Of a stretch of 64,000 nucleotides of DNA, positions 25,033 through 34,060 are shown piece after piece. The DNA comes from Terriglobia bacterium (GTDB taxonomy: Bacteria; Acidobacteriota; Terriglobia; JAJPHL01). The translations under genes were made by a program, and so were the position numbers. Positions within the stretch are counted from its first letter, which is position 1, and each line of letters begins with the position of its first letter. The notes below the pieces were generated by a model. That model saw nothing but the letters and a program-made list of their open reading frames with translations. It was not told the origin of the DNA and did not search any database. Where the stretch lies: positions 1 through 64,000 of the forward strand of contig JAJPHL010000068.1 of the NCBI GenBank assembly GCA_021325275.1. The letters run 5' to 3'.

Positions 25033-26190
25033 ATGAGCCCGATCTACCTCGACTACAACGCCACCACGCCCGTGCGCCCAGAAGCCGCCGCGGCGATGAT
25101 GCCGTTTTTGTGCGAGGAATTCGGCAACGCTTCGAGCATTCATCGCTGGGGACAACGGGCTCGCGCGGCCGTGGAAGACGCGCGCGCGAAAGTGGCGGAA
25201 CTGGTTGGAGGACGGCCGTCCGAAATCGTCTTCACCAGCGGCGGCACGGAGTCGGACAATCTTGCGATCTTCGGCGCGGTCTCCGATGGCGCTCAGGTTG
25301 TCACGACGGCGATCGAGCATCACGCCGTGCTCAACGCGGTGGAGGCGCTGGAACGCCAGGGCACGGCGGTGACGTTCGTGCGAGTCGGGCGCTCCGGCGT
25401 GGTCGATCCGTGCGATGTTGCAACGGCCATGCGAGACGATACCGCGCTGGTAAGCGTGATGCTGGCGAACAACGAGACAGGCACGATTGAGCCGGTGTGC
25501 GAAATCGCAAGGCTCGCGCATGGTCGAGGCGTGCTCATGCACACCGACGCCGTGCAGGCCGCCGGAAAAATCCCCATCGACGTGCGCGCGCTCGGCGTCG
25601 ATTTGCTCTCGATCAGCGGACACAAGATTTACGCGCCGAAAGGCGTGGGCGCGCTATGGGTCCGCAAGGGAGTCCGCGTGCGCCCGCAGATTTTTGGCGG
25701 ACGCCACGAGCGGGAACGCCGCGCCGGTACGGAAAATGTCCCGGGCATCGTGGCGATGGGCGAAGCCGCCGATCTGGCGCGCCGGGAACTGGCGACCGAA
25801 CCCGCGCGCATCGCCGCGTTGCGCGATTGCTTGGAGCGTGGCGTGATCGAGCGCGTGCCGCACGTTACCGTAAACGGCGATCCCGCGCGGCGCGTGCCGA
25901 ACACCACGAATCTTACGTTCGAGGGCATCGAGGGCGAAGCGCTGGTGATCGCGCTCGACTTGCAGGGCATTTCGTGTTCCACTGGCGCAGCGTGCTCGAG
26001 CGGCGCCATCGAGCCGTCGCACGTGCTCACGGCAATGGGACTGAAGCCGGAAGATGCGCGCGCGACTCTTCGCGTCAGTCTCGGCAAACAGACGACCGAA
26101 GCTGACATTGCGCGCGTGTTGGAGATACTACCCGGAGTCGTCGCGCGTCTTCGCGCGATTTCGCCTGTATATCAGAAAGCGGCGTCATGA
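25033..26190 (+). CDS. cysteine desulfurase
   Basis: A PLP enzyme of 385 residues (NifS/IscS family) that removes sulfur from cysteine and holds it as a persulfide. It starts [14 protein letters not shown], has the Schiff-base Lys in [12 protein letters not shown] and the active-site Cys in [17 protein letters not shown]. The short group-I spacing around that Cys resembles NifS/IscS rather than SufS. It overlaps mnmA by four bases (ATGA), so the obvious recipient of its sulfur is MnmA for tRNA 2-thiouridine. A TAAACT hexamer six bases before the ATG suggests a near-leaderless mRNA. Confidence 0.93.
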   Translation: MSPIYLDYNATTPVRPEAAAAMMPFLCEEFGNASSIHRWGQRARAAVEDARAKVAELVGGRPSEIVFTSGGTESDNLAIFGAVSDGAQVVTTAIEHHAVLNAVEALERQGTAVTFVRVGRSGVVDPCDVATAMRDDTALVSVMLANNETGTIEPVCEIARLAHGRGVLMHTDAVQAAGKIPIDVRALGVDLLSISGHKIYAPKGVGALWVRKGVRVRPQIFGGRHERERRAGTENVPGIVAMGEAADLARRELATEPARIAALRDCLERGVIERVPHVTVNGDPARRVPNTTNLTFEGIEGEALVIALDLQGISCSTGAACSSGAIEPSHVLTAMGLKPEDARATLRVSLGKQTTEADIARVLEILPGVVARLRAISPVYQKAAS

Positions 26191-27293
26191 GCGAAACACC
26201 AAAGATTGCCGTAGCGATGTCCGGCGGAGTTGATAGCTCCACCGTGGCGGCGTTGCTTTCTCGCCGCGAGAAAGTGGTTGGCCTCACGATGCAGTTGTGG
26301 AATCAGCGGCGGCTTGCGGGTCAACCGGGCATGCCGGAATCCGTGGAGGGGCGCTGCTGTTCCATCGACGACGTGCACGACGCGCGTCGCGTCGCCGAGC
26401 GCTTGCAAATCCCGTTTTACGTGGTGAATTACGAGCGCGGCTTCGAACGCGACGTGATCCAGCCGTTTGTGCGCGACTATCTGGCCGGGCGCACGCCGAT
26501 CCCGTGCGCGGTTTGTAACAACGCCGTGAAATTCGGCGAGCTGATCTCCACCGCGCGTCAGATCGGCGCGGAGAAAGTCGCTACCGGCCACTACGCGCGC
26601 ATCGAGCAAGGCGAAAACGGCCGATTCCTGTTGCGCCGCGCTGCCGACCCGTCAAAAGATCAAACGTATTTTCTTTTTGGACTCACGCAGGATCAGTTGA
26701 GCCGCAGTATTTTTCCGCTCGGCGGTATGACCAAGCCGGAGGTTCGCGAACTCGCGCGTCAATTCGATTTGCCCGTGGCGGAAAAGCCCGACAGCCAGGA
26801 AATCTGCTTCGTTCCCGGCGACGATTACAAGGCATTTCTAAACGCCTACCAAAAGGATCAAGGAGCGCCGCTGCCGGAACGCGACGGCGAGCTGGTCGAC
26901 ACGCACGGGAACGTCCTCGCGCATCATTCCGGCATTCACAATTTCACCGTGGGCCAGCGCAAGGGACTTGGTGTGTCGTCGCCGAATCCGCTGTACGTTT
27001 TGAAAATGGACGCCGTGGAAAATCGCGTGACCGTGGGCGCGGAATCGGAATTATGGGGAACGAAGGCGCAGGTACGCGACATGAACTGGATCGCTTTCGA
27101 TACGCCCGGCGCGCCGGTGCGCGCCGAAGTGCGCATTCGCTATCGTCACACGCCGGCTCCGGCGACGATCACGGCGCTGGCCGATGGTCGCGCGGAAGTG
27201 ATTTTCGACGAACCGCAGCGCGCGATCACGCCGGGCCAAGCCGCCGTTTTTTATGACGCAGATTTGGTGATCGGCGGCGGTTGGATCGAGTAA
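26187..27293 (+). CDS. mnmA: tRNA-specific 2-thiouridylase
   Basis: Thiolates U34 of tRNA Lys, Glu and Gln. The 368-residue protein has the PP-loop [17 protein letters not shown] at the N-terminus, the nucleophilic Cys in [14 protein letters not shown], the partner Cys in [13 protein letters not shown] and the C-terminal beta-barrel ([33 protein letters not shown]). The ATG overlaps the cysteine desulfurase stop, so sulfur donor and acceptor are coupled. Its last 43 bases overlap the end of the convergent S8 protease gene. Confidence 0.95.
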   Translation: MSETPKIAVAMSGGVDSSTVAALLSRREKVVGLTMQLWNQRRLAGQPGMPESVEGRCCSIDDVHDARRVAERLQIPFYVVNYERGFERDVIQPFVRDYLAGRTPIPCAVCNNAVKFGELISTARQIGAEKVATGHYARIEQGENGRFLLRRAADPSKDQTYFLFGLTQDQLSRSIFPLGGMTKPEVRELARQFDLPVAEKPDSQEICFVPGDDYKAFLNAYQKDQGAPLPERDGELVDTHGNVLAHHSGIHNFTVGQRKGLGVSSPNPLYVLKMDAVENRVTVGAESELWGTKAQVRDMNWIAFDTPGAPVRAEVRIRYRHTPAPATITALADGRAEVIFDEPQRAITPGQAAVFYDADLVIGGGWIE

Positions 27294-27886
27294 GTCGCGC
27301 GCCACAACGCGGCCATCACGCCGGTGACGTGCGCCACCGCAAAGCTGACGCCGCGCAAATTTCTTTCCACCGGGACGCCTTCAATCGGGCGCGGATGTCC
27401 GCAAGCGTAGTAAACGCCGTCGCGTTGGTGGCACTGATCCCACGGACAATCCCAATCGAGCATCACCGGCACCACGCCCGGCAAACTGCCGGGCAGCCAG
27501 CGCACGCCGCGATCTTCCTTCGCCGCGACAATCCGCGTGCCGCGCGCCGCCGCGCGTTCGATCGCCTCGCAGAGCAAATCCTGGTGATCGGTGTTCGGCG
27601 TGCCGAGGCTGAGGTTCACGATTTGCATGCCGTTGGCGGCGGACCAGTCGATGGCGCGCACCAGCGTTTCGACGTTCGTCGCCAGCTTGTCGTGAAAAAC
27701 TTTCACGGCGAACAACTCGGCTTCGGGCGCCAGCGCGCGAATCACCGCGGTGACCGCCGTGCCGTGGCCCAAGCGATCGACGTATTCGGTGCTTTCCCCG
27801 TCCTCGGACAGACCCACTCCACCGGCCACGCCCTGCACGTGGGGATGACGTTCGTTCACGCCGCTATCGACAATGGCAATGCGCAT
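27251..27886 (-). CDS. qhpE: small S8 (subtilisin-like) protease, candidate quinohemoprotein amine dehydrogenase maturation protease QhpE
   Basis: A 211-residue subtilase core with no signal peptide or prodomain, so it should act in the cytoplasm. The triad is Asp7 (IAIVDSG), His41 (LGHGTAV) and Ser181 ([12 protein letters not shown]). The usual oxyanion Asn of the AAGN motif is not evident (the segment reads VAAKED), and a short Cys-containing insert ([13 protein letters not shown]) precedes the Ser. Size, lack of a signal and tight linkage to an ABC exporter (one base apart) match QhpE, which removes the leader of the crosslinked subunit QhpC. The qhpADCB genes are 4.5 kb upstream on the same strand. 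A generic small subtilase is the alternative. Confidence 0.72.
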   Translation of the reverse strand: MRIAIVDSGVNERHPHVQGVAGGVGLSEDGESTEYVDRLGHGTAVTAVIRALAPEAELFAVKVFHDKLATNVETLVRAIDWSAANGMQIVNLSLGTPNTDHQDLLCEAIERAAARGTRIVAAKEDRGVRWLPGSLPGVVPVMLDWDCPWDQCHQRDGVYYACGHPRPIEGVPVERNLRGVSFAVAHVTGVMAALWRATYSIQPPPITKSAS

Positions 27887-27887
27887 C

Positions 27888-29561
27888 TTATCTGTTCACC
27901 ACTGGATTTGCCGTCCGAAAGTTTCCATCCGCCAAACGAATTACGCGATCGGCCCGCGCGGCCAACTCGGCGCGATGCGTGATGACGATCGTCGTAAGCC
28001 CGCGGCGCATCTCGAGCCCTCCCGCGACGCGATCTTCGGCCGCCGGATCGAGCGCGGCCGTCGGTTCGTCGAGAATCAGCACGGCCGGACGCGCCACCAG
28101 GGCTCGCGCAATCGCTACCCGCTGCCGTTCTCCGGCCGAGAGCGCCAAGCCGCGCTCGCCCACTACGGTATCGTATCCCGACGGAAGCGCCGCAAGAAAA
28201 TCGTGAATACCGGCGGCGCGCGCGGCCTCTTGCAACTCTTCGTTGGTGGCGTCGGGACGTCCGTAGCGTAGATTGTTCGCCACCGTGTCGTGAAACAGAA
28301 ACGGCTCCTGCTCCACGAGACCGACGCTCGACCGCACGTCGTCAAGGCGCAAATCACGGAGGTCGCACCCGTCGAGGCGAATCACGCCGGAGTCGGGATC
28401 AAGCAGGCGCACGAGCAAATCCGCCACCGTCGATTTTCCGCTGCCACTGGGACCAACCAGCGCGGCCGTTTCGCCCGCTTCCACCGTGAACGTCGCGCCG
28501 TCGAGCACCGGCGCGTCGCGGTCGAAGTGAAATGTCACGTGATCGAACTCCACGCGACCCTTCACGCGGCCGTGCACCGGGCGGGGAATCGCCGCGGCGC
28601 CGGGCTTTTCGGTCACTTCGGGTACGGTGGCGAACAATTCTTCGACACGGGCCAGCGACACGCGCGCCGTCGCGAGTCCCGCGTAGAGTCCCATCATCGA
28701 CTGCACCGGCTGGAGCAATCGCATTTGATACGCCAGAAATGCGACGAACGAGCTGAGCGCCAACGTGCCGGTCACCACCAAGTGTCCGCCGTAAAGAAAA
28801 ACCAGAATCGTGCTGGCCGTGAGAATCAGGCCCGGCAGGCCGCCGGAGAGATAGGTGAGGCGCTGCATGTCCATCAGCGCGGCGATGAACGCCCCGTTTT
28901 TTTCGCGAAAACGTTCCGACTCGCGCGACTCGGCGCGCGACACAGCCGCCAGCTTCGCGCCGCGCAATGTTTCAATCAGAAAGCTGCCGATGTCGGCGCT
29001 GCGTTGGCGCATCGTGGCGACGCGAGTCTCCAGGCGTTGGCGGAAATGCACCAGCGCCCACACGCTCGCCGGGATCAGCGCCGCGCTCAGCAGGAACAAC
29101 CGGGCATTCAGCCAAATCATGAAGCCGATGGTTCCCGCGAGAAAGAGCACGTTGCCCGTCCACGCCAGAACCGTATCGGAGGCCACGCGCTGGATTTCGC
29201 CGATATCGTTGTTCAACCGGCTGACGATTTCTCCCAGGCGCGTCCGCGCGTAAAAGCGCGGCGACAGCCGCAACAAGTGGCGGTACAAATCCAGCCGCAT
29301 GTCGAACAAGATTTCCGCCGACGCGCGTGTGTAAATCAATCCCGCCGCCGTGTTCAAAAGAAAACTCGCCGCGGTGGCGCCGGCAAAAATCAGGAGTACT
29401 TGTGTGAGCCGCGCCGAATCGCGCGCCAGCAAAGCATCCAGCAGGAATTTGCTGAGATAAGGCAGCACCAGCGACAACAGTGTTCCGCACAGACTCAGTG
29501 CGGACACGGCGGCGAGCCGCGGCCCGTAGGGAACGACGTATCGAAGCGCGCGGCGCAGCAT
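27888..29561 (-). CDS. qhpF: ABC exporter (fused permease and ATPase), candidate QhpF
   Basis: A 557-residue half-transporter: an N-terminal six-helix exporter membrane domain and a C-terminal nucleotide-binding domain with Walker A GPSGSGKST, Q-loop VEQEPFLF, signature LSAGERQRVAIAR, Walker B VLILDEPTA and the switch His in VITHRAE. It has no peptidase C39 domain. The next gene, one base away, is a small cytoplasmic S8 protease. In known qhp operons the protease QhpE and exporter QhpF form such a pair, and QhpF moves the crosslinked small subunit to the periplasm. A lipid or drug exporter of the MsbA type is possible if the qhp link proves false. Confidence 0.78.
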   Translation of the reverse strand: MLRRALRYVVPYGPRLAAVSALSLCGTLLSLVLPYLSKFLLDALLARDSARLTQVLLIFAGATAASFLLNTAAGLIYTRASAEILFDMRLDLYRHLLRLSPRFYARTRLGEIVSRLNNDIGEIQRVASDTVLAWTGNVLFLAGTIGFMIWLNARLFLLSAALIPASVWALVHFRQRLETRVATMRQRSADIGSFLIETLRGAKLAAVSRAESRESERFREKNGAFIAALMDMQRLTYLSGGLPGLILTASTILVFLYGGHLVVTGTLALSSFVAFLAYQMRLLQPVQSMMGLYAGLATARVSLARVEELFATVPEVTEKPGAAAIPRPVHGRVKGRVEFDHVTFHFDRDAPVLDGATFTVEAGETAALVGPSGSGKSTVADLLVRLLDPDSGVIRLDGCDLRDLRLDDVRSSVGLVEQEPFLFHDTVANNLRYGRPDATNEELQEAARAAGIHDFLAALPSGYDTVVGERGLALSAGERQRVAIARALVARPAVLILDEPTAALDPAAEDRVAGGLEMRRGLTTIVITHRAELAARADRVIRLADGNFRTANPVVNR

Positions 29562-29577
29562 AAGTGAAAAGCGCGCG

Positions 29578-29760
29578 CTAGTGGCGGGAAAGTCTTCCCA
29601 TCGCCTGTGCCGCGCTCAATCCAAAGAGATAATACCGCCGCATGCAGTGTTTGCAGCGCACCGGATGGAGAAATACAAAACGTAACAGGATGCTTTCGAT
29701 CACGCCGCGACGATGACTGAGGCTAACTTGGGAGCTCTTGCATTTCGGACAACGCCGCAT
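29578..29760 (-). CDS. small zinc-ribbon protein
   Basis: A 60-residue basic protein with two CxxC pairs (RRCPKCKSS at the N-terminus and VRCKHCMRRYY at about residue 35) separated by a hydrophobic stretch, suggesting a zinc ribbon perhaps lying at the membrane. It starts 15 bases after the TlpA-type gene stop on the same strand and ends 16 bases before the exporter gene. The function is unknown. I recall similar short proteins as common in acidobacterial genomes, but this is from general familiarity and not a search. Confidence 0.65.
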   Translation of the reverse strand: MRRCPKCKSSQVSLSHRRGVIESILLRFVFLHPVRCKHCMRRYYLFGLSAAQAMGRLSRH

Positions 29761-29775
29761 TTCTTCCGAATTCTA

Positions 29776-31764
29776 TCATTGGCCCGTCGTCGAGCCGCCT
29801 CCGATTTTGAACTTAATTGGTACATTGCATCCGATTGGGTGGCCCAGGCGGTTAAAAGCGTTCACGCGCCAATAGTAGTCGCCAGGACTTAAATCGACAT
29901 CCACTTGAATGCTATTCGCCTTGATCTTGTCGTTGTCTCCCTGGCGGAAATCGGCCTTGTAACCCGGCGCGATGTGCCAGACTTGCACGTTGTAACCGGC
30001 CGCGTCCGGAAACGGATTCCACTTCAGCGTGGGACGGCGCTCGAAAACCAGTTGCTCGGGGCGCGGCGACACCGGCTCGAAAACTTTGCAGAGAAACGAG
30101 TCGGGAGCCGTGGCGTGCCCGCCGGGCGGCATATTGTAGTTCACGTAAAGGCCGATCATGAACTGTTTGGGGTCCAGCGGCTCCATCAAAATGCAGCCGG
30201 TTCCGTCGGGCGCGCCGTCGATGGAAAAATGTCCATTGGAATCGGTGACGCCGGGCCCGACTTTTTCGGGTGTGTTGCAATCCTTGGCGAAGACACGCAC
30301 GCCGGCCACCGGCTGTTCGTTCCACAGCACGCGCCCCTCGACGACGCCGGGCGTGAACTTGGTGAGCGTTGCGGTGATGCGCGCTTCCGATCCTGCTTGG
30401 GCGGTGATTTCGCGATTCCAGGTGCGAAAACCGCTGCTGGTGATCCTCAGCATGTGCTTGCCGGGCAGAATCCGCACGGTGGCCGGAGCATTGCCGATGA
30501 AATTTTGATCCAGGTAAATGTCGGCGCCATCGGGCGTCGAGGTGATCTGCAAGGCTTCCTTGTCCCCGAGCGGAGTGTCATTGCTCACCGGAGCCGGTGC
30601 CTGTCGCGGCGCCGGCGGCTGCAGACGTTCCACCCGCGGCGGAGCAGAGGCGGCTTCCACTTGGGTTGGCGCCGAGCGCGGCGGCATGGCAGCCGGAGCC
30701 TTTTCCATTGTTCCCGTAGTGTTCGCAGCGGCGACTACCGGCGCGGGATTTGCCGTTCCACCGGACGCTTTCTCCACTCGGCGAACATCTTTCACTAATT
30801 TCGCGGCGGCGTCGCCCAAGTGCGACACCGAATCCAAGCTCGATCCAATCACCAAGCTGCGCATCACGCCTTCGGTATCCATCAAGATGTAGGTGGGAAT
30901 CGGCTGTACGTTGAACATGCGGCGCAAGCGGCCGTCTTGATCGTGCGCTTGCGGCCAATCCATGTGATGCTCGGCGATGAATCGATTCCAATCCTGCGGG
31001 TTGGAATCCACACTGATGCTGATCAGCACGAATTGATCGCGCGCGTAGCGCTTGGCCAGCGAGCGGATCGTCGGCAGCGAGTCTTTGCACGGCTGGCACC
31101 ACGTAGCCCAGAAATCGAGCAGCACCACTTTGCCTTTCACTTCGTCCAGCGTGACGTACTCGCCGTCTTTAGTGACCAGCGAGAAATCGGCGGGCGCGAA
31201 ACTCTGCCGCGCGCGCCGCGGGTTGTCGATGAGCGCGCGTGCCGTCTTCGCTTCCGGCGTGTCCGGCGCGCGCTTCAAATACTCCATCAACACGGCGGCG
31301 CCCTCGGCGTCGCGGACTTCCTTCATCAACTCGCCGCCCAGGTTGTAATACGTGTTGGCATTGTTGGGATTCAATTGCATCGCGGCGCGAAATTCCATCT
31401 CCGCTTCCTGGCCATGGATTTTTCCGTCGGGCATCATCGCGGAGAGTTCCACGCCGATCATATTGTGCGCCACGGCGCGCCACGCATCGTCGGGGGAAAT
31501 CTCGAGCGCCTTGCGCGCGGATTCCAACGCGTCTTTATGCGCGCCGATCTTCTGGTAGGCGTGAGCGAGTTGGAAATAGCATTCCGCGCAGGCCTTCTCG
31601 GTTTTCAACACCCGGCGAAACTCGCCGATTGCCTCTTGAAATTGGTTACGGCTCAGCGCCTGGCGCGCGCGTTCCATGTGATCCTGCGCGTCGGCCGACA
31701 TTTGCTGGGCGAGCGCCGCGGGTGCGACAGCAATCACGCACGCGGCTAAGATTGGTCCTCTCAT
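29776..31764 (-). CDS. secreted TPR-thioredoxin (TlpA-like)-PEGA protein
   Basis: A 662-residue exported protein with a signal peptide ending in ALAQQ. Order of parts: TPR repeats (about 25-180), a TlpA/AhpC-like thioredoxin domain with LLDFWATWCQPCKDS (about 190-325), a Pro/Ala-rich linker, a PEGA unit (ITSTPDGADIYLDQNFIG), a carboxypeptidase-regulatory-like unit (VVEGRVLWNEQPVAG) and a C-terminal fibronectin-like strand region. The CxxC site suggests disulfide or thiol chemistry outside the cytoplasm. It lies between the two qhp blocks, and a periplasmic thioredoxin could serve their cysteine-rich or heme proteins; that is only an inference from position. A strong SD-like GGGGGGA precedes the ATG. 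Confidence 0.82.
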   Translation of the reverse strand: MRGPILAACVIAVAPAALAQQMSADAQDHMERARQALSRNQFQEAIGEFRRVLKTEKACAECYFQLAHAYQKIGAHKDALESARKALEISPDDAWRAVAHNMIGVELSAMMPDGKIHGQEAEMEFRAAMQLNPNNANTYYNLGGELMKEVRDAEGAAVLMEYLKRAPDTPEAKTARALIDNPRRARQSFAPADFSLVTKDGEYVTLDEVKGKVVLLDFWATWCQPCKDSLPTIRSLAKRYARDQFVLISISVDSNPQDWNRFIAEHHMDWPQAHDQDGRLRRMFNVQPIPTYILMDTEGVMRSLVIGSSLDSVSHLGDAAAKLVKDVRRVEKASGGTANPAPVVAAANTTGTMEKAPAAMPPRSAPTQVEAASAPPRVERLQPPAPRQAPAPVSNDTPLGDKEALQITSTPDGADIYLDQNFIGNAPATVRILPGKHMLRITSSGFRTWNREITAQAGSEARITATLTKFTPGVVEGRVLWNEQPVAGVRVFAKDCNTPEKVGPGVTDSNGHFSIDGAPDGTGCILMEPLDPKQFMIGLYVNYNMPPGGHATAPDSFLCKVFEPVSPRPEQLVFERRPTLKWNPFPDAAGYNVQVWHIAPGYKADFRQGDNDKIKANSIQVDVDLSPGDYYWRVNAFNRLGHPIGCNVPIKFKIGGGSTTGQ

Positions 31765-31851
31765 CGCGTCCCCCCTTTTTCCGGGATTCTACCACGATAG
31801 CGCCGGGAGCTGACGTCAAGGGACAGCAATTACGCTATGATGGACGGCGCT

Positions 31852-33318
31852 ATGAAAAAGATTCTCGCCCTGTTGGTTGTCTTATCCGCCGCCGCCCAGG
31901 CGCCGAGTTCGAATGTCGTGGAGCGCCGTTTTGCGGAGATTCGCAAGAATCCGCTCGAACTTCACGCGTTTCTCTATCGCATGCCGAAGGGCGGCGACCT
32001 GCACAATCACCTTTCCGGCGCGATCTACGCCGAGACATTCTTGAAAGCGGCCGCCGACAAAGGGTTGTGCCTCGACACCAAGGCGCTGGCGATCGTCCCT
32101 GCGCCGTGCAGCGGTGGATCGGTGGATGCCAAGCAGGCGCAGACCGACAACGATCTGCGGAATGCCATGATCGACGCTCTGTCGATGCGCAATTTCGTGC
32201 CCGGTAGGGAATCGGGCCACGACCATTTCTTCGCCACGTTCGCGAAATTTGGTGCCGTGAACAGCAACGACTTTGTGTCGGAAATCGCGCAGCGGGCCGC
32301 CGATCAAAACGAATCGTACGTGGAACTGATGTCGCTATCAGGCGGCGGCGCGATCAACGCGCTCGGTGTGTCCACGGGACTCGACACCGATTTTGCAGTG
32401 ACATATCGCAAGCTCGAGCAATCGCCGAATTTCGCAAGCCTGGTCAAAGGATTGAGCACGCGCGTCGACGACATGGAGCAGATGCGCCGTGCGGCGCTGC
32501 GCTGCGATTCCGCACCGAACTCGCCGGCCTGCCGCTTGCAAGTTCACTACGTTTATCAAGTCCTGCGCGAGTTTCCCAAGGCCGGCGTTTTCGCGCAAGT
32601 GATGTGCGGATTCGCTGCCGCCGCCGCCGATCCGCGCATCGTCGGCGTGAATTTCGTGCAGCCGGAAGACGGCGTCACGTCGATGCGCGACTACCATTTG
32701 CAAATGCAGATGGTCGGGTACGCACGCAAGATTTATCCTAAGGTGCATCTCACTCTGCACGCCGGCGAGTTGGCCCTGGGACTGGTGCCGCCCGACGGAC
32801 TGACCTTTCACATTCGCGAAGCCGTCGAGATCGCCCACGCCGAGCGCATCGGCCACGGCGTCGACGTGACGTACGAAACGAATCCCGAGGCGCTGCTCAA
32901 GGCGATGCGCGACCGCAAGGTTGCGGTGGAGATCAACCTCACGAGTAACGACGTGATTCTCGGCATCGCAGGCGCGGACCATCCCTTTCCGTTGTATCGG
33001 AAGGCCGGCGTGCCGGTGCTGCTTTCTACCGACGATGAAGGCGTGTCGCGCGCCGATCTCACGCGCGAATACGAGCGCGCGGTGTCGACGTATCACGTGG
33101 GCTACGCGGAACTAAAGGATCTGGCGCGCAACAGCCTGGAGTTTTCCTTCGCGCCGGGCGCGAGCTTTTGGGAGAGCGCGAAGTATCAGGCTCCCGTGAA
33201 GGCATGCGCCGCGCGGCAGAGCGCGCCATGCAAGGAGTATCTCGAAAAGAACGAAAAAGCGCGGCTCCAAGCGGATCTTGAGGATCGTTTTGAGGCGTTT
33301 GAGAAGTCGATTCATTGA
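31852..33318 (+). CDS. secreted adenosine deaminase-like protein
   Basis: A 488-residue amidohydrolase with a signal peptide (KKILALLVVLSAAAQAPSS). It carries all metal and catalytic landmarks of the adenosine/AMP deaminase family: GGDLHNHLSGA (HxH), LTLHAGEL (His and catalytic Glu), ERIGHGVDVTY (His) and LLSTDDEGVS (Asp-Asp). Its size and secretion resemble the ADGF/CECR1 group, which deaminates extracellular adenosine. The ATG at 31852 is chosen because it starts the signal peptide; the in-frame ATG at 31837 overlaps a TATGAT hexamer (31836-31841) that may be the -10. It is divergent from the TlpA-like gene. Confidence 0.85.
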   Translation: MKKILALLVVLSAAAQAPSSNVVERRFAEIRKNPLELHAFLYRMPKGGDLHNHLSGAIYAETFLKAAADKGLCLDTKALAIVPAPCSGGSVDAKQAQTDNDLRNAMIDALSMRNFVPGRESGHDHFFATFAKFGAVNSNDFVSEIAQRAADQNESYVELMSLSGGGAINALGVSTGLDTDFAVTYRKLEQSPNFASLVKGLSTRVDDMEQMRRAALRCDSAPNSPACRLQVHYVYQVLREFPKAGVFAQVMCGFAAAAADPRIVGVNFVQPEDGVTSMRDYHLQMQMVGYARKIYPKVHLTLHAGELALGLVPPDGLTFHIREAVEIAHAERIGHGVDVTYETNPEALLKAMRDRKVAVEINLTSNDVILGIAGADHPFPLYRKAGVPVLLSTDDEGVSRADLTREYERAVSTYHVGYAELKDLARNSLEFSFAPGASFWESAKYQAPVKACAARQSAPCKEYLEKNEKARLQADLEDRFEAFEKSIH

Positions 33319-33327
33319 TTGATGGTA

Positions 33328-33356
33328 TTGACACGTGTTGTCATATATGACAACAT
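33328..33356 (+). promoter_or_regulatory. promoter and palindromic operator of the HigBA-type toxin-antitoxin pair
   Basis: TTGACA at 33328-33333 is a perfect -35; the -10 expected 17 bases on is the weak CAACAT (33351-33356). Between and over it lies a perfect 20-bp palindrome, TGTTGTCATATATGACAACA, at 33336-33355. An operator overlapping the promoter is what autoregulated toxin-antitoxin pairs normally have. An SD (GAGAGGA) follows before the toxin ATG. Confidence 0.7.
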
Positions 33357-33370
33357 TCTTGAGAGGATGA

Positions 33371-33724
33371 ATGGCTGACGCCCGGAAAACCCGCCCGATT
33401 TCTTGGGTTCGGCCGGCGCTCCGGGACTTTGAAGACTTTCCCGCGGAGGCGCAGTCAATCGTCCTGACCGCGCTGACGGTCGTGGCGGAAGGCGGCACGC
33501 CGGACATTGCCAAGCCAATGCACGGTCTCGGCTCTGGGGTCTTTGAGATCGCAGTTCCGTTCCGTGGCGATGCTTTTCGCGTGGTTTACGCCTTGCAGCT
33601 TGCGGATGATGTGTTGGTGATACATGCGTTCCAGAAGAAATCGACGCAGGGCATCAAGACGTCCAAGCGCGACATCGACTTGGTAAAGGAACGTTTGAAG
33701 AGATTGAAGGAGGATCATCGATGA
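33371..33724 (+). CDS. RelE/HigB-type toxin (phage Gp49-like family)
   Basis: A 117-residue protein of the Gp49-like HigB group of type II toxins, expected to be a ribosome-dependent mRNA endonuclease. The conserved core is seen in FEIAVPFRGDAFRVVYALQL and the C-terminal VIHAFQKKSTQGIKTSKRDI, which is diagnostic for the group. The toxin gene precedes the antitoxin, as in higBA, and overlaps it by four bases (ATGA). A promoter with a perfect palindrome lies directly upstream. Confidence 0.9.
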   Translation: MADARKTRPISWVRPALRDFEDFPAEAQSIVLTALTVVAEGGTPDIAKPMHGLGSGVFEIAVPFRGDAFRVVYALQLADDVLVIHAFQKKSTQGIKTSKRDIDLVKERLKRLKEDHR

Positions 33725-34050
33725 AGCGCGAAAAGCTGGATATCGTACGCGGCAGCGGCAATGTGTTCCGCGATCTCGGACGCGCCGATGCCGACGTAAA
33801 GCAGTTAAAGGCGCTCCTAGCCGCCGAGATCATCAAGGCGCTCGATCGTGACGAATTGACCGTCCGGGCCGCCCACGCGCGGACCGGTTTCGCCGCCGCC
33901 GATTTTTCGCGTGTCCGAAACGCGGATCTTGCCAGGTTTACGGCGGATCGATTGATGTCGATGCTGAACCGCCTTGGCTCGCGGGTCGAAGTCAGGATCA
34001 GCGTGAACCGGACGGGAAGGCCGCCTGTGGTACGTGAAGCGCGGGTTTAG
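33721..34050 (+). CDS. HigA-type antitoxin with XRE helix-turn-helix
   Basis: A 109-residue protein with a helix-turn-helix of the XRE/HigA type in its middle part (about residues 40-75, LTVRAAHARTGFAAADFSRVRN). It should neutralise the upstream toxin and bind the palindrome at 33336-33355. The ATG overlaps the toxin stop. Its stop lies within an 8-bp stem hairpin (AGCGCGGG 34038-34045 with CCCGCGCT 34055-34062) shared with the end of the convergent qhpB gene; the hairpin lacks a T-run. Confidence 0.85.
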   Translation: MKREKLDIVRGSGNVFRDLGRADADVKQLKALLAAEIIKALDRDELTVRAAHARTGFAAADFSRVRNADLARFTADRLMSMLNRLGSRVEVRISVNRTGRPPVVREARV

Positions 34051-34060
34051 GTCGCCCGCG

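Noticed and set aside
27251-29561. S8 protease plus ABC exporter as a lantibiotic or other RiPP export cassette
   Set aside because: No LanB/LanC/LanM, YcaO or separate precursor is adjacent, and the nearby qhpADCB genes give a better explanation.
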